DNA of 14,410 bases from Spirochaetaceae bacterium (GTDB taxonomy: Bacteria > Spirochaetota > Spirochaetia > Treponematales > Rectinemataceae): the NCBI GenBank assembly GCA_003452735.1, contig DMNL01000065.1:1-14410 (forward strand), in the 5' to 3' direction. Positions 1-6,445 of the stretch are shown here, in pieces; position 1 is the first letter of the stretch, and every line of letters begins with the position of its first letter. The notes under the pieces were generated by a model, which saw only the letters and a list, made by a program, of their open reading frames with translations, had not been told where the DNA came from and did not search any database. A program made the position numbers and the translations under genes.

Positions 1-1033
1 TTCTTCCGCCAATCACGCTCATTTCCGCAACCGAAAGCTCTATCCATGGCGCCGGCTTCCATTCGATCTCGTGCCAGTTCGCGAGCTTTATGGCCATGTC
101 GTGCGCCGCATAGTCGTGGTCGTTGAGCGAGTCCCAGAAACTACTCCCATCAGAAAAGGTTCGGAATTGAATTTCCTGCTCGGCTTTGGAGAGCTGTGCA
201 GAACTTGTCGCTGTCATGCTTGTAAAGCGAAATGAACCGGATTCGAGATAGAATCGTATTTGGTCGTAAGATGAAGCCCGTGGATTTAATATGGAACCGG
301 ACAGGGTTCCCCAGCCCATACCAGAAGGAAATCTACCCAGGGCTACACCATAGCCTTTACCAACCCAAGCTATATATGTTCTTAGTGGAAATTGTGCAGC
401 AGATGTGAGGTTTTCTCGAAAATCGTCTATATCCCATTGGAATGGCGAACTCTGACCTACTATTTTGTCGCGTCGATAATTGAACGAAATATCGATATTG
501 AAGGCGATTGAAGCCGAAGGATACAGGTTTAAGCCCAACGCCAATACATCCGGCAGGGTTTGCCAAAAATGCAGGATTTCTGGAAAAGTATTGATATCGA
601 GACTGGGATCCTCTAGAAGGCTCGTGCCGAGATCATTCTGCTTTGCAGGCGAATCGTAATAGAGGGTCGGCGTACTTGCCCTGAAGACAATGCCCGAAAG
701 AAGCTCGGACTCTTTTATATCATTGTTCAAGGAAGCCCCAAGCTCACTACCAAAAAGAGGAAAGACATTGGTTTTGGGCACACGCCCTTGGCGTATTGCT
801 ATTGAAAAAGCCTCGTCATATTCATCATCGCCAGGAAAGAAAAGGTCTGCAGCGTGGATGGGGCTGTTGGCTTGCAAATTGCCTTGCGAGCCTGATTTTG
901 CTTTGATAACATTCCATGTAGCCGTCTCTTGTGCATAAGCCTCTCGATTAGCAGCGCTAAAGATCAGCGCGATGCAGAAAATCAGCGCAGAATATCTAGC
1001 ATTAAAGTTCTGCTTTCTTGATATTAACCGCAT
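1..1033 (-). CDS. Capsule-assembly Wzi-like outer-membrane protein (3' end cut by window edge)
   Basis: The reading frame is open from an ATG at 1033 to the left edge: 344 complete codons and no stop. A Shine-Dalgarno-like GAGAAGGGA lies 4-6 bases upstream. Residues 1-34 form a signal peptide (basic start, hydrophobic 15-28, likely cut after AYA-34), so the product is exported. The rest has alternating polar/hydrophobic strands typical of an outer-membrane barrel. Two stretches fit the Wzi capsule-assembly family: a G-R-x-x-x-G-x-G-W-G segment at about 233-242 (GRFPSGMGWG), and residues 321-343, where HEIEWKPAPW is followed by ELSVAEMSVIGG. The latter resembles the family's 'HR-x-plus-PxxWLELGLSE' strand pair. 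Wzi proteins of group 1 capsules bind capsule at the cell surface; whether this one does is inference. It follows the acyltransferase gene by 36 bases and is the third Wzi-like gene of the locus. Confidence 0.72.
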   Translation of the reverse strand, partial: MRLISRKQNFNARYSALIFCIALIFSAANREAYAQETATWNVIKAKSGSQGNLQANSPIHAADLFFPGDDEYDEAFSIAIRQGRVPKTNVFPLFGSELGASLNNDIKESELLSGIVFRASTPTLYYDSPAKQNDLGTSLLEDPSLDINTFPEILHFWQTLPDVLALGLNLYPSASIAFNIDISFNYRRDKIVGQSSPFQWDIDDFRENLTSAAQFPLRTYIAWVGKGYGVALGRFPSGMGWGTLSGSILNPRASSYDQIRFYLESGSFRFTSMTATSSAQLSKAEQEIQFRTFSDGSSFWDSLNDHDYAAHDMAIKLANWHEIEWKPAPWIELSVAEMSVIGGR

Positions 1034-1069
1034 TGTATCCCTTCTCTATCAGTTTATTCCATGATTGTA

Positions 1070-2197
1070 TCACATGGATAATTTTAAGAATTGAGCCATT
1101 TGTTTTAGATGGGGTGCAAGAGCGCTTCGCTTAATGCTTTCTAAGGCACTGCCAAATAGCGCAATAAACCATCCAGCTAGGTTAGCCGGGATATATAATT
1201 CATATAGAGGCAGCTCTATATCGCACCATTTTTCTTTATAGGGTTCATCGCCGTTGGCAAAGTCGATAAGCTGATAATCATTTTCTGCACAATACTCTAG
1301 AAGCTTGACAAGGAGCAGATTGCCTGTAGAAAGTGAAGAATAATTTTCGGTATCGAAAGCAGGCATAAGGTAATATAGGCGTGGCGGACAGCTAAGTCCC
1401 CAATGGACAGCTAGGGGATTTTTATTCAGCATAAGCGCGCATATATGTGCGGGGATATTATCATTTTGCGAGGCTTGGATATAGAAATTGCGAAATGCAG
1501 GATCAGCAAAGTTGTCGTGGACTTTTATCTGGCGAAAGCGCTCCTGCTTAAAAGCAATCATGGTATGCGTAAGGCGCTCTCGAAGCGATTTGTCTCCAGC
1601 GATGATAAAGGAGAGAGTACCAGCTTCTGATAGACGGCGTTTGGCTCTGCGGAGGTGCGCACGTTCTTTAGTGTTGAGACGCATTAGTGGGTCTTGTGAA
1701 AGCTGCATTGCGTGAGCGCTATAATGGAGGCGATGGCCAAAGGGCAATGCAAGTAGTGCTTTTGCAAATATAAGAGGTGTGCCGTCAGCCCAGAATTTGG
1801 GGATTCGGTCAAGATATATGGCACAGCAGTGTTCTTTCTTCGCAATGTTTTTGAGATGGGCAAAGAGCTCTACCATATCGAAGTTAGTCTCATTCGAAAA
1901 GATTGGTGCAGCGTAGTCAGATACGCCATAGCCGAGCCATATTAGCATTGTGCTGGATAAAGCACCAAATCGCACCTTTTTCTTTCCAAGAGGGAAGAGA
2001 GCTGTATTCTGGCCTTTTTTGAAAACGATAATAAAAGGGGCAACTCCATGGGCTTTCCCAATGGTATTCTGCCAAGTAGAAAGCCAGGGTCGAGTTTGAA
2101 AAGCGTAGATGCATGGACTTTGTACAAGGCTATCCCAGATAGCTGCAGGTCTATCGATATCGTGGTATATCGAAACCTGTAGCTGTTCATTAATCAT
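1070..2197 (-). CDS. CelD/FemAB-like GNAT acyltransferase (BioF2-like acetyltransferase domain)
   Basis: A 375-residue soluble protein without a signal peptide or clear membrane span. It fits the CelD/BcsL group of GNAT-fold enzymes (Acetyltransf_6), which are found in exopolysaccharide and cellulose loci and are thought to move an acyl group onto a sugar amine or hydroxyl. Supporting features: a variable N-terminal half with a WLSTW motif (residues 38-42); a basic helix opening the C-terminal domain at 177-190 (KERAHLRRAKRRLS); a conserved-looking AVHWG strand at 263-267; and the family signature DFANGDEPYKEKW at 312-324, close to the usual 'DF-x-x-GDE-x-YK-x-x-W'. The start ATG overlaps the stop of the upstream Wzi-like gene as ATGA (4 bases), with GAGG 8 bases upstream, so translation is probably coupled to that gene. 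The substrate cannot be read from the sequence; sugar acylation is inferred from the neighbours. Confidence 0.8.
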   Translation of the reverse strand: MINEQLQVSIYHDIDRPAAIWDSLVQSPCIYAFQTRPWLSTWQNTIGKAHGVAPFIIVFKKGQNTALFPLGKKKVRFGALSSTMLIWLGYGVSDYAAPIFSNETNFDMVELFAHLKNIAKKEHCCAIYLDRIPKFWADGTPLIFAKALLALPFGHRLHYSAHAMQLSQDPLMRLNTKERAHLRRAKRRLSEAGTLSFIIAGDKSLRERLTHTMIAFKQERFRQIKVHDNFADPAFRNFYIQASQNDNIPAHICALMLNKNPLAVHWGLSCPPRLYYLMPAFDTENYSSLSTGNLLLVKLLEYCAENDYQLIDFANGDEPYKEKWCDIELPLYELYIPANLAGWFIALFGSALESIKRSALAPHLKQMAQFLKLSM

Positions 2198-3771
2198 ATT
2201 CCAAGCCTCAATAGAACTCCTAAGGTTAGTTCGCCGAGAAGTTTTGTGTTGCCTGGAACAGGAGAATAAATCTGTACTTTTTGGTCGACAAGAGTCTGGC
2301 TTGACGATACGCCAATTGGGTCGCGTAGTTCGAGCGCATCAAGGGCAAGGCTGCCAGTGGCTTTTGCAAAGAACTGCCAGGGGCTATGCCCTGTAATTGC
2401 TCGAGCTGAAATAGTAAATCTTTTTTCGAGCACAGCGTCATCTAGCCAGGTGAAAGCAACTTGTGGATCGACCCAAAGATCGTGCCAGGGATTGGCGGGG
2501 CTATTCGAGCCAGAAAGCCTAAATTCAAAGAAGGCCTCACATTCGAACTTACTAACAGAACCGTTCCAGTCGAGGCGCATGGCAAGATTGTTCTCGCCGT
2601 ATTGGTAGCCGATTAGATTCAGTTCTGGAGCAATCTCCTTATAGCTTTTAGGATAGCTTGGTCTCCATTCGTACTCAAAACGAGTTTCTGGGAAATAGGT
2701 GTAACCGTAGGAACTTTGGATCTGATTCGCTGTAGTCGGAGTGCGCATATCTCCAGGCTCAAAGGTGTATTTTGTTGCGCCAGCTAGATGGAGGCCAAAA
2801 GTCCCCTTAGGTGTTTTTATTCTTCCGCCTAGGGCGAGTGCAATCTGCCAGGGATTGTTCGTCCATCCAAAAAGTCCCAACATCCCAAGGTCGTCGACAA
2901 AAGCCTGCGCATAGAGGTCATAAGCCCCTGGCTCTTTCCAAGTGACGAATAATCCTGCATTGTAGTTATCATCGTAGTTGGCATACCAAGGCCGACCTCC
3001 TGTGCCTCTGACATATTGGGTAAAGTATTGAGGCATAGGGCTTAGGAAATATTCCCAATCGAAAGCTCGGCCGGAATAAACCGAAGAGTCTTCAAAGCCT
3101 ATCGTAAGCCTTCCAAAAGAAAGGCCAAAGACCTTGAAGTTTGCCCCACGATCGGGAAAGCCAGTATAAGTATCATCGGGCCAAGCCGGTGTATGCATTG
3201 CAGAATCGAGAGTAAGCGAGATGTATCGCGATTCGTAAAAGAATCGATCATCTCTATACACAAAGTCGAGCATCGGCGCTGCAATGCCATTCGCGTTGAT
3301 AAAGAGCGAGTACGGCGAATCGACCACATCGAAATGGCGAAGTCTGCCACCTTTTAAGCTAAATGAGTCACCAAAAATTCGGATACCAGCTTCCTTGATC
3401 ATGAAATTGAAATTCCCGAGGGCGCCTGTGGGACTATCGGCGAGCCAAGGGCCATAGACTTGGTCGCTGGTGAGATCAATGGCAGCGATAAGCCCAATAT
3501 GAGGTTGCTCATACTGAAGGGATATTGAGGCATTTGGTGTTAGTCCTCGTGCTTCGATTTCTTCGCGATAGGTGCCCGCGCGGTAAGGCAATTCTGTAGC
3601 GAGAGTGAAGAGAAGGCCTTGCTCGGCAAGCTCGCTGGGCTGCTGGGCTGCGCTTTGGCTGGGCTGCTGTGCTGCTGCGCTTTGGCTGGGCTGTTGGGCA
3701 GACAGCGTAAAAATTCCCGAGAAGATAAGAAATAAAAGAATCGCAATTGCTGGCAAATATAGTTTTTTCAT
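2194..3771 (-). CDS. Wzi-like outer-membrane protein with QPS-rich N-terminal repeat
   Basis: A 525-residue exported barrel protein. Residues 1-25 are a signal peptide (MKKLYLP then a hydrophobic run, probably cut after LSA-25). A low-complexity segment follows at once, with three copies of a QQPSQSAA-type unit (26-51), then the barrel. Wzi-family hallmarks: E-D-S-S-V-Y-S-G-R at 227-235, a loop with LSPMPQYFTQY at 243-253, DDNYNAGLFVTW at 267-278 and YAQAFVDDLGM at 287-297. These match the family's 'E-x-x-x-Y-x-GR ... P ... DN-x-x-x-x-D ... LY-x-Q-x-x-x-DD' order. The ATG at 3771 has TAGGAA about 6 bases upstream. The gene sits 107 bases after another Wzi-like gene, and its stop overlaps the start of the acyltransferase. 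It is highly divergent from the other two Wzi-like genes here, so this is an old duplication or separate recruitment. A surface polymer-binding role is inference. Confidence 0.75.
   Translation of the reverse strand: MKKLYLPAIAILLFLIFSGIFTLSAQQPSQSAAAQQPSQSAAQQPSELAEQGLLFTLATELPYRAGTYREEIEARGLTPNASISLQYEQPHIGLIAAIDLTSDQVYGPWLADSPTGALGNFNFMIKEAGIRIFGDSFSLKGGRLRHFDVVDSPYSLFINANGIAAPMLDFVYRDDRFFYESRYISLTLDSAMHTPAWPDDTYTGFPDRGANFKVFGLSFGRLTIGFEDSSVYSGRAFDWEYFLSPMPQYFTQYVRGTGGRPWYANYDDNYNAGLFVTWKEPGAYDLYAQAFVDDLGMLGLFGWTNNPWQIALALGGRIKTPKGTFGLHLAGATKYTFEPGDMRTPTTANQIQSSYGYTYFPETRFEYEWRPSYPKSYKEIAPELNLIGYQYGENNLAMRLDWNGSVSKFECEAFFEFRLSGSNSPANPWHDLWVDPQVAFTWLDDAVLEKRFTISARAITGHSPWQFFAKATGSLALDALELRDPIGVSSSQTLVDQKVQIYSPVPGNTKLLGELTLGVLLRLGI
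3619..3696 (-). repeat. In-frame tandem repeat coding for QQPSQSAA units
   Basis: Two near-identical units code for residues 26-34 (QQPSQSAAA) and 35-42 (QQPSQSAA) of the Wzi-like protein; a third, decayed unit covers 43-51 (QQPSELAEQ). On the + strand an identical 19-base stretch occurs at 3648-3666 and again at 3675-3693, 27 bases apart. Unit lengths are multiples of three, so gain or loss of a unit changes linker length without breaking the frame. It lies directly after the predicted signal-peptide cleavage site. Confidence 0.85.
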
Positions 3772-3851
3772 CTATATTCCTACTATCCATTATTAAGTCT
3801 ATAGCAATTCAACTGACCCGCTATGAAGCTTGTGGCTATTTGGCTTTGTTT

Positions 3852-3880
3852 GTATTCGGTAATGAATACCTGCTGGTATC
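3852..3880 (-). other. Two overlapping, mutually exclusive hairpins in the intergenic gap
   Basis: Just after the stop of the upstream Wzi-like gene there are two short inverted repeats. One is ATACC/GGTAT with a 4-base loop (3866-3879). The other is GTATTC/GAATAC with a 6-base loop (3852-3869). They share bases 3866-3869, so only one can form at a time. There is no T-run after them in the direction of transcription, so they are not a classic intrinsic terminator. They might act on mRNA 3'-end stability or be chance. Confidence 0.3.
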
Positions 3881-5465
3881 AGTGAACAGTTCCGAATGCT
3901 ATGGTACCTGAGAGCGCAATGTCAAGCTCGAAGGCCATCGAGTTATCGCTTCGGACAAGGCTCGGTGCGATATCGAAAGAGAACAAACCTGCAGACAGAC
4001 GTAAAGGTAGACTTATTAAAAAGCTTTTCCAATGCGGCGCCGCAGGCGTTGTGCTGTTGTTATAGACTTGAGTCGTGATAAGGTTGGCATCGGTATTCAT
4101 ATCTAAAAACAAAAGGCGATAGCCAACACCGAGGCTGAGGGGATTCTTATTATTATTGCTTCCAATTGGGATAATGAGCTCACCATGGCTCTGCGCCCAA
4201 GTAACGCCAGGGCCATAGGGACTTGTGAGCGGCAATAGGATCGATCCTCCTAAGTAGCGCGGAAACCGGTATATAAAGCGAGCAAAATAATTGACATCTC
4301 CTATGCTGGGCCAGGCTTGGCTCGCATCGTAGTTGCCCCAGAGCCAATGAGTAGAACCAGCCTCCATATATATTGCAAAAGGTAAGGCTCTTACTCGACC
4401 TATCTGGCCGCTATAGCGCACACCTGCTATATAAGCAGAGATGGTAGGTGAACCAGTATCGCCGATGCCAACTAGATTCAAATCGATATCGTCTAGGCCC
4501 AGCTGACCAGCGATAGTAAGGCCACTAATTGGCTCCCAGCTCGCATCGAACACCATGGAGTTGTTGGTCTGTGCAACCGATGCCTGGTGGCGCGAGCCAA
4601 TGGGGAAAAAATCGGTGAGCACAAAGTGGTTGTTGAGACGGGACATCATTGCATGGTCTGTTACACCTAAGGTTACCCAACCGAGATGACAGGAAAATCG
4701 GTTCATTGCCTCGACAATTATTGTTGGCGTGCCAGGTTGATCCTCAAAGCCATATCCGGCCTCTGGCGAGATATCATTTTTGTCCCATGCTTGCACTGCC
4801 TGGATTGTGGACACGAGCCAGTCGAAAGCAAAGCAACCAAGTTTTCCTTGAGCTCGTAGTGCATCGTAATATGGTATCCGGCGCGATGGAAGAAAGCCGC
4901 CTTCGAGTATGCCGTTGTAATCGAGGCGGTCGCGTCCAAAGCCTATCTCGAATATTGGAGATTTCCAATATAGGACGGATCGCGCAACTATGTTGCCCTC
5001 CACATCAGGTGTTGTGCCATTTAGAGGCAGATTATGAACAGGGAAATAGTCTCCTGCCCAGCTATGCCGCAGATCGATTTCTGCCGCGACACCAAGGCCC
5101 TGGGCATTGCATAACCATGGATCGAAGCCCTGTGCATCGAGGGCGCTCCCAGCTTCAATGCTCAGAACTGCAAAGGGCAATTGGCCAAAATAATTCCGTT
5201 GGATATCGATGCCATTGGAATATGCTACTGATGGGTACTGACTCACAGGAGGTTCGATGCGGACATTATCGCTTCTTAGGCTGTATTCGATATTTATACT
5301 AAGCACGATGCGCCATTGGAGCGATGTGGGCCTAGATTGAGTTTGCGCAAAAAGGAAATTTCTCCCAAAGAGCATCCTTGATCCCGAAAACAAAAATATA
5401 GAGAAAATAAAATATAGAAAGAATAGATTGGAATTTGCCGCGCGCATTTTGCATCGATGTTTCAT
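3879..5465 (-). CDS. Capsule-assembly Wzi-like outer-membrane protein
   Basis: A 528-residue exported barrel protein. The N-terminus has a basic start, a long hydrophobic stretch (14-27) and a likely signal cleavage after FLFA-40, unusually long for a signal peptide. Wzi-like segments in order: FEIGFGRDRLDYNG at 172-185; NRFSCHLGW...LGVTDHAMMSR at 255-276 (the 'HR ... GLTE' strand pair); DFFPIG at 285-290; then NNSMVFDASWEP at 301-312 and GLTIAGQLGLDDID at 315-328, the family's 'N-x-x-x-x-D ... YG-x-x-x-DD' region. A strong AAAGGAG ribosome site sits 9 bases before the ATG at 5465; an internal Met at residue 7 is a weaker alternative. It lies 69 bases after the deacetylase gene and 107 before the next Wzi-like gene. 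Family membership is judged from motif order, not from an alignment search. Confidence 0.7.
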   Translation of the reverse strand: MKHRCKMRAANSNLFFLYFIFSIFLFSGSRMLFGRNFLFAQTQSRPTSLQWRIVLSINIEYSLRSDNVRIEPPVSQYPSVAYSNGIDIQRNYFGQLPFAVLSIEAGSALDAQGFDPWLCNAQGLGVAAEIDLRHSWAGDYFPVHNLPLNGTTPDVEGNIVARSVLYWKSPIFEIGFGRDRLDYNGILEGGFLPSRRIPYYDALRAQGKLGCFAFDWLVSTIQAVQAWDKNDISPEAGYGFEDQPGTPTIIVEAMNRFSCHLGWVTLGVTDHAMMSRLNNHFVLTDFFPIGSRHQASVAQTNNSMVFDASWEPISGLTIAGQLGLDDIDLNLVGIGDTGSPTISAYIAGVRYSGQIGRVRALPFAIYMEAGSTHWLWGNYDASQAWPSIGDVNYFARFIYRFPRYLGGSILLPLTSPYGPGVTWAQSHGELIIPIGSNNNKNPLSLGVGYRLLFLDMNTDANLITTQVYNNSTTPAAPHWKSFLISLPLRLSAGLFSFDIAPSLVRSDNSMAFELDIALSGTIAFGTVH

Positions 5466-5507
5466 GGTTTCATTCTCCTTTAATCGCGTTTAGCTAGATT
5501 GCCCTTT

Positions 5508-5532
5508 TGATCGTGCTTATCCGATCATTTTT
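5508..5532 (+). other. Hairpin plus T5 in the gap between deacetylase and Wzi-like genes
   Basis: A perfect 6-base inverted repeat (TGATCG at 5508-5513, CGATCA at 5522-5527) with an 8-base loop. On the + strand it is followed by five T (5528-5532), so it looks like a weak intrinsic terminator for transcription opposite to every gene here. In the direction of the genes it has no T-run. The stem is short and only half G+C, so function is doubtful. Confidence 0.25.
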
Positions 5533-5534
5533 CA

Positions 5535-6428
5535 TCAAAGCCGCATGGCGTTGAGGCTCGCTCTTCTGCGCCTGCAATGCGCGAGGTCGGAAAGCCCACT
5601 TATTTTTGCAAGAAAGAGCGAAAATGGAAGATCGGGCTCAAGTACTGTGCGATGGATTGCTCGCGCATCTTCACCTACTCTGAATAGCGAGGATTGGGTC
5701 GTAAAAATCCATGAAAAACCTGCATCGCAGAGTAGCTGTAAGGCGTCTGCACGGTAGGTATCGGATTCTCCCCCTACCCACGCAAATGCATTGACAGGGT
5801 AGCCAAGGTGCTTTTCGAGCTCTTTTTTAGCTTCTACAATCTCGTCAAAGAGTATAGCGGTATCGAGAGTCGGGCGCATGCGAACATGGTGAGCGGTATG
5901 GCAACCAATTACATGACCACGCTTCGCAAGGTCGAGGATCTCATTCCAGCTCATCGCAACGTGGCTCGAAACGAATGAATGCTGAGCCTTCCCTAGATGA
6001 GCTGTTTTTTTATGCAGGGAAATTTCATGTGATGCACAAAAGCCTTCTTGAAATTCTGGTGCCAAGCCAGGAAGTGTACTTGTAACAAAAAACCATCCAC
6101 GCATACCACGGGCTTCGAGAAGAGGCGCAGCAATTTCGTAGTGTTCCATAAGGCCATCGTCGAAGCTAATAATAAGGCCTGGTTTGCATTGCATGCTGGC
6201 TTGCTTGTTCGATATTTTCGCTTTTCCAGCAGAATGGCCATACTTTCTGCGCATTCCAGATACCTCGCAAGAGCCTTGATCTAAGAACCGCGCAAAGCCT
6301 TCTGCATCGAGTGGGATATAGTGCTTTGCAAAGTAATCGAGCTGGCGCGAAAAGCTGGACTCTGAAGATTTAGGTACAGCATGATATGCGACCGCCCTCA
6401 GAGTACTGCCAATCATGGCATTTTCCAT
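5535..6428 (-). CDS. Polysaccharide deacetylase (NodB homology domain), cytoplasmic
   Basis: A 297-residue carbohydrate esterase-4 type protein (NodB domain) that would remove N- or O-acetyl groups from a polysaccharide or lipid-linked sugar. Visible motifs: YHAV at 15-18; ISFDDG at 87-92, carrying the catalytic Asp and a metal-binding Asp; GCHTAHH at 175-181, giving the two metal-binding His (177 and 181). In place of the usual 'YPxG' motif 3 it has FAWVGGESD at 215-223. No signal peptide or membrane segment is seen, so it probably acts in the cytoplasm or at the inner face of the membrane. I chose the ATG at 6428 because it has GGAGG 10 bases upstream and leaves a 17-base gap after the preceding gene; an in-frame start at 6491 would run 46 bases into that gene. 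The C-terminus is basic (CRRRRASLNAMRL). Substrate unknown. Confidence 0.85.
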   Translation of the reverse strand: MENAMIGSTLRAVAYHAVPKSSESSFSRQLDYFAKHYIPLDAEGFARFLDQGSCEVSGMRRKYGHSAGKAKISNKQASMQCKPGLIISFDDGLMEHYEIAAPLLEARGMRGWFFVTSTLPGLAPEFQEGFCASHEISLHKKTAHLGKAQHSFVSSHVAMSWNEILDLAKRGHVIGCHTAHHVRMRPTLDTAILFDEIVEAKKELEKHLGYPVNAFAWVGGESDTYRADALQLLCDAGFSWIFTTQSSLFRVGEDARAIHRTVLEPDLPFSLFLAKISGLSDLAHCRRRRASLNAMRL

Positions 6429-6438
6429 TACAATGGAG

Positions 6439-6443
6439 CCTCC
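6439..6443 (-). promoter_or_regulatory. Ribosome-binding site deciding the deacetylase start
   Basis: GGAGG on the minus strand, 10 bases upstream of the ATG at 6428. It lies between that start and the stop codon (6446-6448) of the upstream Omp85-like gene and supports the shorter start over an overlapping one at 6491. Confidence 0.6.
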
Positions 6444-6445
6444 AA

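Noticed and set aside
1..600. High frequency of TCGA (six in the first 600 bases)
   Set aside because: It recurs throughout the window in all genes, so it looks like a genome-wide codon or composition habit, not a site or sign of transfer.
690..938. Open frame of 82 codons on the + strand
   Set aside because: It lies wholly opposite the left-edge Wzi-like gene, whose frame has a signal peptide and ribosome site and is open through the edge. The + strand frame shows no family motif.
1034..1069. GATACAAT occurring twice in and beside the gap before the left-edge gene
   Set aside because: An eight-base direct repeat about 35 bases apart with no further structure; probably chance.
3772..3840. 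Possible promoter (TTCATA, 18 bases, TATAGA on the minus strand)
   Set aside because: The -35 match is poor and such matches are common in A+T-rich gaps; nothing else supports a start of transcription here.
4649..5302. Open frame of 217 codons on the + strand, long for a chance frame
   Set aside because: It is antisense to the Wzi-like gene at 3879-5465. Its translation is rich in Arg, His, Leu and Cys with no domain pattern, and its length follows from the codon bias of the real gene.
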